Assembly: GCA_964410485.1 (NCBI GenBank)
Contig: CAYPHJ010000151.1
Location: 1-8,674 of the forward strand
DNA length: 8,674 bases
Direction: 5' to 3'
From: CAYPHJ01 sp964410485
Lineage (GTDB): Bacteria > Desulfobacterota > Binatia > UBA9968
The notes under the pieces are model-generated. The model ran no database searches and had not been told where the DNA came from. It saw nothing but the letters and a program-made list of their open reading frames with translations. The translations under genes were made by a program, and so were the position numbers. Each line of letters starts with the position of its first letter. Within the stretch, counting starts at the first letter, position 1. Positions 6,221 to 8,674 of this stretch are shown here, one piece after another.

Positions 6221-6248
6221 AAACATCAAACGTCGAACTTGGAACCTC
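6221..6248. repeat. Array D: 4 x 7-bp tandem repeat, RAACNTS
   Basis: Four units of exactly 7 bp start at 6221, 6228, 6235 and 6242, with AAC at positions 2-4 and T at position 6 in all. Read on the minus strand, the units begin GTTC or GTTT, the same core as arrays A and C but with a 7-bp period. The array lies between the palindrome and the stop of the hypothetical gene. Confidence 0.65.
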
Positions 6249-6257
6249 GCGAGTCGC

Positions 6258-6746
6258 TCAGCGCGGGTCTGCTTTGCGCCGTTTCCCGTGAAGCTTGAGG
6301 AAGAGGTTGTAAAAGGACGCGATGCTGCGCTCCTCAAATTCCGGGTGGCCGTCCTTGTCTCGATAGACGAGCGTCACCGAGAGCGCGCTCTTCTGAATTT
6401 CCAACAACTCGGCTTGCTTTGAGTCCAGATAAGATCCCACCGTGCGCAGCGTGTTGGAGACGCTGTAGAAATCAGGCAGCCTGTCGTGCTTACGGCGCTT
6501 CGACCGTGCTTCGCGCTCGAGTCGCTCGATGTCAAAGCGCGAGTAACTGTTTGAAGTTGCGACCGGCTGTCCGTGCATGCGCTCTCTCCAGTCGCGAATT
6601 CTGGCCATTAAAGTAGGAATTTTGCGCGCTTCGCCCTTGATGACGTAGCGATCGCCGTCGCTCTTTAGATCGAAGACCTCAATGCCTCTGGCTTCCAGCG
6701 CTTGGCCAATGACGCGGAGATGTTGATCATAGGCTTTTCGGTTCAT
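6258..6746 (-). CDS. Uncharacterised small basic protein
   Basis: A 162-residue protein that I do not recognise. It is highly charged and basic, with no signal peptide or membrane segment. The N-terminal half has an alpha-beta pattern (YDQHLRVIGQALEARGIEVFD, then DGDRYVIKGEA). A basic, charged helix follows (ERLEREARSKRRKHDR, about 74-89). Next is a conserved-looking stretch, DFYSVSNTLRTVGSYLDSKQ (92-111), then a beta-like segment LSVTLVYRDKDGHPEFEER and a final helix SIASFYNLFLKLHGKRRK. The consistent reading frame and protein-like pattern make it a real gene. A nucleic-acid or ribosome contact is possible from the charge but is only a guess. The ATG at 6746 has a weak GAGAAAG site about 4 nt upstream. 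It is convergent with tctC and divergent from ubiD, so it is a single-gene unit. Confidence 0.75.
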   Translation of the reverse strand: MNRKAYDQHLRVIGQALEARGIEVFDLKSDGDRYVIKGEARKIPTLMARIRDWRERMHGQPVATSNSYSRFDIERLEREARSKRRKHDRLPDFYSVSNTLRTVGSYLDSKQAELLEIQKSALSVTLVYRDKDGHPEFEERSIASFYNLFLKLHGKRRKADPR

Positions 6747-6857
6747 AAAACTTTCTCAAATGAGGATCTGCTTTTGAATGAGTTCGACAGCGGCATCGCC
6801 GCCGGCGAGAACGATTGGCGCTTCATATCACCTGTAGATTCTTGACACAAGCACAGA

Positions 6858-6888
6858 TCGTGTTCGTGCTCGTGGCTCGTGCTCGACG
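6858..6888. repeat. Array E: 5 x ~6-bp tandem repeat, TCGTGN
   Basis: TCGTG recurs at 6858, 6864, 6870 and 6877, with a degenerate fifth unit, TCGACG, at 6883. The spacings are 6, 6, 7 and 6 bp. The core is distinct from arrays A to D and F, but the copy number and the intergenic position match them. Confidence 0.6.
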
Positions 6889-6969
6889 ACACAACAAAAA
6901 AGTCGGAATATCTCTAATTCATGAACCCAAGGTCCAACACAGCGGATGCTCTAAAGGTGGCTGTGGGGG

Positions 6970-7004
6970 CAACTTGGAACCCGGAACCTGGAACTTTGAA
7001 CCGC
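6970..7004. repeat. Array F: 5 x 7-bp tandem repeat, GAACYNG
   Basis: Five units of exactly 7 bp start at 6970, 6977, 6984, 6991 and 6998. AAC is invariant at positions 2-4, and G leads in four of five. On the minus strand this reads as GTTC cores every 7 bp, like array D. It runs directly into the palindromes upstream of the ubiD promoter. Confidence 0.8.
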
Positions 7005-7020
7005 GCGCGGGTGCGCGCAC
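7001..7020. promoter_or_regulatory. Two adjacent 10-bp palindromes next to the ubiD -35
   Basis: CCGCGCGCGG (7001-7010) and GTGCGCGCAC (7011-7020) are each perfect palindromes and abut. They end 4 bp before the -35 hexamer of the ubiD promoter. Both are mostly alternating purine-pyrimidine, so they could flip to Z-DNA under supercoiling. GCGCGC at 7003-7008 can also pair with 7013-7018 as a hairpin. The position would suit an operator, but no regulator gene is in the window. Confidence 0.45.
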
Positions 7021-7024
7021 TTTC

Positions 7025-7053
7025 TTGACAATAAAAGACGTGGCCCGTATGTT
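7025..7053 (+). promoter_or_regulatory. Predicted sigma70-type promoter of ubiD-like gene
   Basis: A perfect -35 TTGACA (7025-7030), a 17-bp spacer and a -10 TATGTT (7048-7053, 4 of 6). Transcription would start near 7060, giving a leader of about 32 nt. It is the best promoter match on the plus strand. Confidence 0.6.
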
Positions 7054-7091
7054 GAAACATCTCGGCGAAGAGGGAAATCAACGGAGGGATC

Positions 7092-8570
7092 ATGGCACGA
7101 CCGGAAAAACTTGGCGCTTCGCGAAGCGCTGTCTCCTATAATGGGTTGCGTGACTGGCTGGAGCAGGTGGAAAAAATGGGAGAGCTCCTGAAAGTGAACG
7201 GCGCCCACTGGGACAGAGAGATGGGCGCGATCACGCAGATGTTGACCGAGAGTGCCAGAGGAAAGGCGCCCGCAATTCTTTTCGACGAAGCTCCCGGCTA
7301 TGCGAAGGGACATCGAACGTTATATGGGCAATTCTCCAGCATCAAGCGCGTTGCTTTGACTCTGGGTCTCCCTCTCGATTACGAGCGCAAGGCCGATATC
7401 GTTAAAGCCTACCACCACCGCATGGAAAATATGTCTTTCCTCAAGCCCCGCTATGTCAAAACTGGGCCGATCTTCGATAATGTGTTGGAAGAAGACAAAG
7501 TGGACGTGCTGAAGCTGCCCGTCCCCGTCCATCATCAGCAGGATACGCACCGCTATGTCGGCACGGCCGATCTCTGCATTACGAAAGATCCCGATATCGA
7601 CTGGTACAATCTCGGCGCCTATCGCTGCCAGGTGTACGATGAGAAGACCATCGGTTGCCAGATTACCGAGGGCAAACATGGCCGCATTCATCGCGACAAA
7701 TATTTCGAGCGCGGTCAGAGCATGAAGATCGCCGTCGTTTGCGGGCAAGATCCGCTGCTTTACATGCTGTCGGCAAGCCCGCTTCCCAGCGGAGTTTCGG
7801 AGTACGATTTTGCCGGCGGCATACGCGGCGAGCCGGTCGAAGTGGTGAAGGGACCATATACGGGATTTCCGATTCCTGCCGATGCCGAGATCGTGATCGA
7901 GGGGGAAGCGGTGCCGGGGCAGGTAAAGCCGGAGGGGCCATTCGGTGAGTGGATGGGTTATTATTCAGACGATGTGGTGCCGCGGCCGTATATTAATGTG
8001 AAGACCGTTCTGTATCGCAACGATCCGATTCTCACCTGCGCCCCTCAGCACAAGCCGGTGGACGAAACCGGGTTGCTCAAAGGCATTGCCGGCGCGGCGG
8101 AAATCTGGAAGGCGCTGGAAGCTTGCGGCCTGCCGGAGATCATCGGGGTATGGAACCATGAAGGCGCGCCGGCGACGCGCTTCACCGTAATTCAGATTCG
8201 CCAGCGTTACCCCGGACACGCGCGCAACGTTCTTCACGTGGCGGCCAATTGCATGGCCGGCGCCTACAACGGCAAGTGGACCGTCGTGGTGGACGACGAT
8301 GTCGATTGCTCCGATATCGACCAGGTGCTCTGGGCCATGGGCACGCGTTTCGATCCGGTGACCGATATCGACCTGGTGCAGAAAGCATGGTCTTCGGGAC
8401 GGGATCCGATGTTTTTGCCGGGAAATTTCAATAACCGCATTTTGATCGACGCCTGCATTCCGTACAATCGCAAGCTCAAGGGCGATTTCCCGAAAGTCGT
8501 TGAGGTTCCCGAGGAGGCGCGCGCGAAGCTCAAGGCGAAGTTCCCGCAGATCTTCAAACCCCAATCGTAG
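7092..8570 (+). CDS. UbiD-family prenylated-FMN-dependent (de)carboxylase
   Basis: A complete 492-residue UbiD-family enzyme of the usual length, cytosolic. The family reversibly decarboxylates aromatic, heteroaromatic or alpha,beta-unsaturated acids with prenylated FMN made by UbiX. No ubiX is in the window. The Arg-Glu-Glu catalytic set is intact: R178 in LGAYRCQ, and E281 and E286 in EGPFGE. The cofactor/metal residues also fit: N173 in WYNLG, H196 in GKHGR and E237 in SEYDFAGG. All six lie at the spacing of the fungal Fdc1 residues N168, R173, H191, E233, E277 and E282, with an offset of 4 to 5. Other landmarks are VPVHHQQDTHRYVGTADLCI and IPADAEIVIEGE. The ATG at 7092 is preceded by GGAGGG (7083-7088), closely spaced. 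The specific substrate (ubiquinone precursor, aromatic acid or other) is not decided. Its own promoter and the TTT transporter nearby favour catabolism over ubiquinone synthesis. Confidence 0.95.
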   Translation: MARPEKLGASRSAVSYNGLRDWLEQVEKMGELLKVNGAHWDREMGAITQMLTESARGKAPAILFDEAPGYAKGHRTLYGQFSSIKRVALTLGLPLDYERKADIVKAYHHRMENMSFLKPRYVKTGPIFDNVLEEDKVDVLKLPVPVHHQQDTHRYVGTADLCITKDPDIDWYNLGAYRCQVYDEKTIGCQITEGKHGRIHRDKYFERGQSMKIAVVCGQDPLLYMLSASPLPSGVSEYDFAGGIRGEPVEVVKGPYTGFPIPADAEIVIEGEAVPGQVKPEGPFGEWMGYYSDDVVPRPYINVKTVLYRNDPILTCAPQHKPVDETGLLKGIAGAAEIWKALEACGLPEIIGVWNHEGAPATRFTVIQIRQRYPGHARNVLHVAANCMAGAYNGKWTVVVDDDVDCSDIDQVLWAMGTRFDPVTDIDLVQKAWSSGRDPMFLPGNFNNRILIDACIPYNRKLKGDFPKVVEVPEEARAKLKAKFPQIFKPQS

Positions 8571-8674
8571 GCAGGTGTCCTCTTCTATGTCATGTAACGA
8601 CGAAGAATCTGCTTTTGCACGTTGTGGCTGGAGCTAAGTATCTCGCGCCAAGAGCGCGCAAAGCATGCCCTGAG
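8571..8674. other. Non-coding tail after ubiD-like gene
   Basis: These 104 bases to the window edge contain no supported gene and no T-rich terminator. Near 8644-8663 there is a GCGCCAAGA / GCGCGCAAAG pair that looks like two degenerate units of another short repeat, with a small GCGC hairpin. The window ends before a period can be established. Confidence 0.4.

Larger units (their letters stand above)
6747..7091. other. 345-bp divergent gap with repeats, palindromes and ubiD promoter
   Basis: No supportable gene lies here. From left to right it holds: a stretch with a short minus-strand reading frame without a start (6756-6827); a weak minus-strand promoter candidate for the hypothetical gene (TTGTGT 6845-6850, 17 bp, TATGAA 6822-6827); array E (6858-6888); array F (6970-7004); two palindromes (7001-7020); and the ubiD promoter (7025-7053). 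The long gap with layered elements suggests a regulatory region for ubiD. Confidence 0.6.

Noticed and set aside
6756..6827. Short minus-strand reading frame giving APIVLAGGDAAVELIQKQ before a TGA just upstream of the hypothetical gene
   Set aside because: It looks protein-like and could be a remnant of a lost gene, but it is only about 24 codons, has a stop just upstream and no start codon, so it cannot be called a gene or assigned a family.
6842..6847. Second perfect TTGACA in the gap before the ubiD-like gene
   Set aside because: No acceptable -10 lies 16 to 18 bp downstream; that position falls inside array E.
2311..7004. CRISPR interpretation of the short arrays
   Set aside because: Units are 6 to 9 bp with no spacers of protospacer length, and there are no cas genes in the window.
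7965..8564. 199-codon minus-strand frame opposite the ubiD-like gene
   Set aside because: It lies antisense to the conserved UbiD C-terminal half and shows no domain of its own.
8587..8637. 16-codon plus-strand frame after the ubiD-like gene
   Set aside because: It is very short, with no ribosome site and no known small-protein pattern.

Overview
This 8.7-kb bacterial chromosomal window is moderately GC-rich by eye. It carries nine genes: five on the minus strand and four on the plus strand. There is no rRNA, tRNA, CRISPR array, transposase or phage gene. A TctA/TctB/TctC carboxylate transporter, a UbiD-type decarboxylase and a PF04909 amidohydrolase together suggest an uncultivated soil or sediment heterotroph. 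Lineages rich in such genes include Tectomicrobia, Methylomirabilota, Binatia-like former Deltaproteobacteria and Burkholderiales-like Proteobacteria. The lineage cannot be fixed from this sequence.

Layout. On the left, reading leftward, are a SAM methyltransferase (3067 to 2423), a TIM-barrel metal-dependent hydrolase or decarboxylase (2204 to 1116), a universal stress protein (1101 to 652) and a cysteine-dioxygenase-like cupin (650 to 84). The last three are spaced 14 and 1 nt apart and look like one operon with its own promoter near 2260-2289. Divergent from the methyltransferase is a rightward tripartite tricarboxylate transporter operon in the order tctB-tctA-tctC (3158-6132). Its genes abut or overlap, and a full-length Shine-Dalgarno precedes the binding protein. 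Convergent to it is a small gene of unknown family (6746 to 6258). On the right, a 345-bp gap with repeats, twin palindromes and a good sigma70-type promoter leads into a complete UbiD-family decarboxylase (7092-8570), in which all six expected catalytic and cofactor/metal residues are in place.

How it may work together (inference). The binding protein would capture an organic acid in the periplasm and TctA/TctB would import it. UbiD, and perhaps the amidohydrolase, whose family includes decarboxylases, would remove a carboxylate. The substrate cannot be read from the sequence.

The most unusual signal is outside the genes. The gaps hold at least six short tandem arrays of four or five units, with periods of 6, 7, 8 or 9 bp. 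Two carry a GTTCCA core every 9 bp, and two carry the same core on the other strand every 7 bp. The core is kept while the spacer bases vary. I do not know a named element class with this design.
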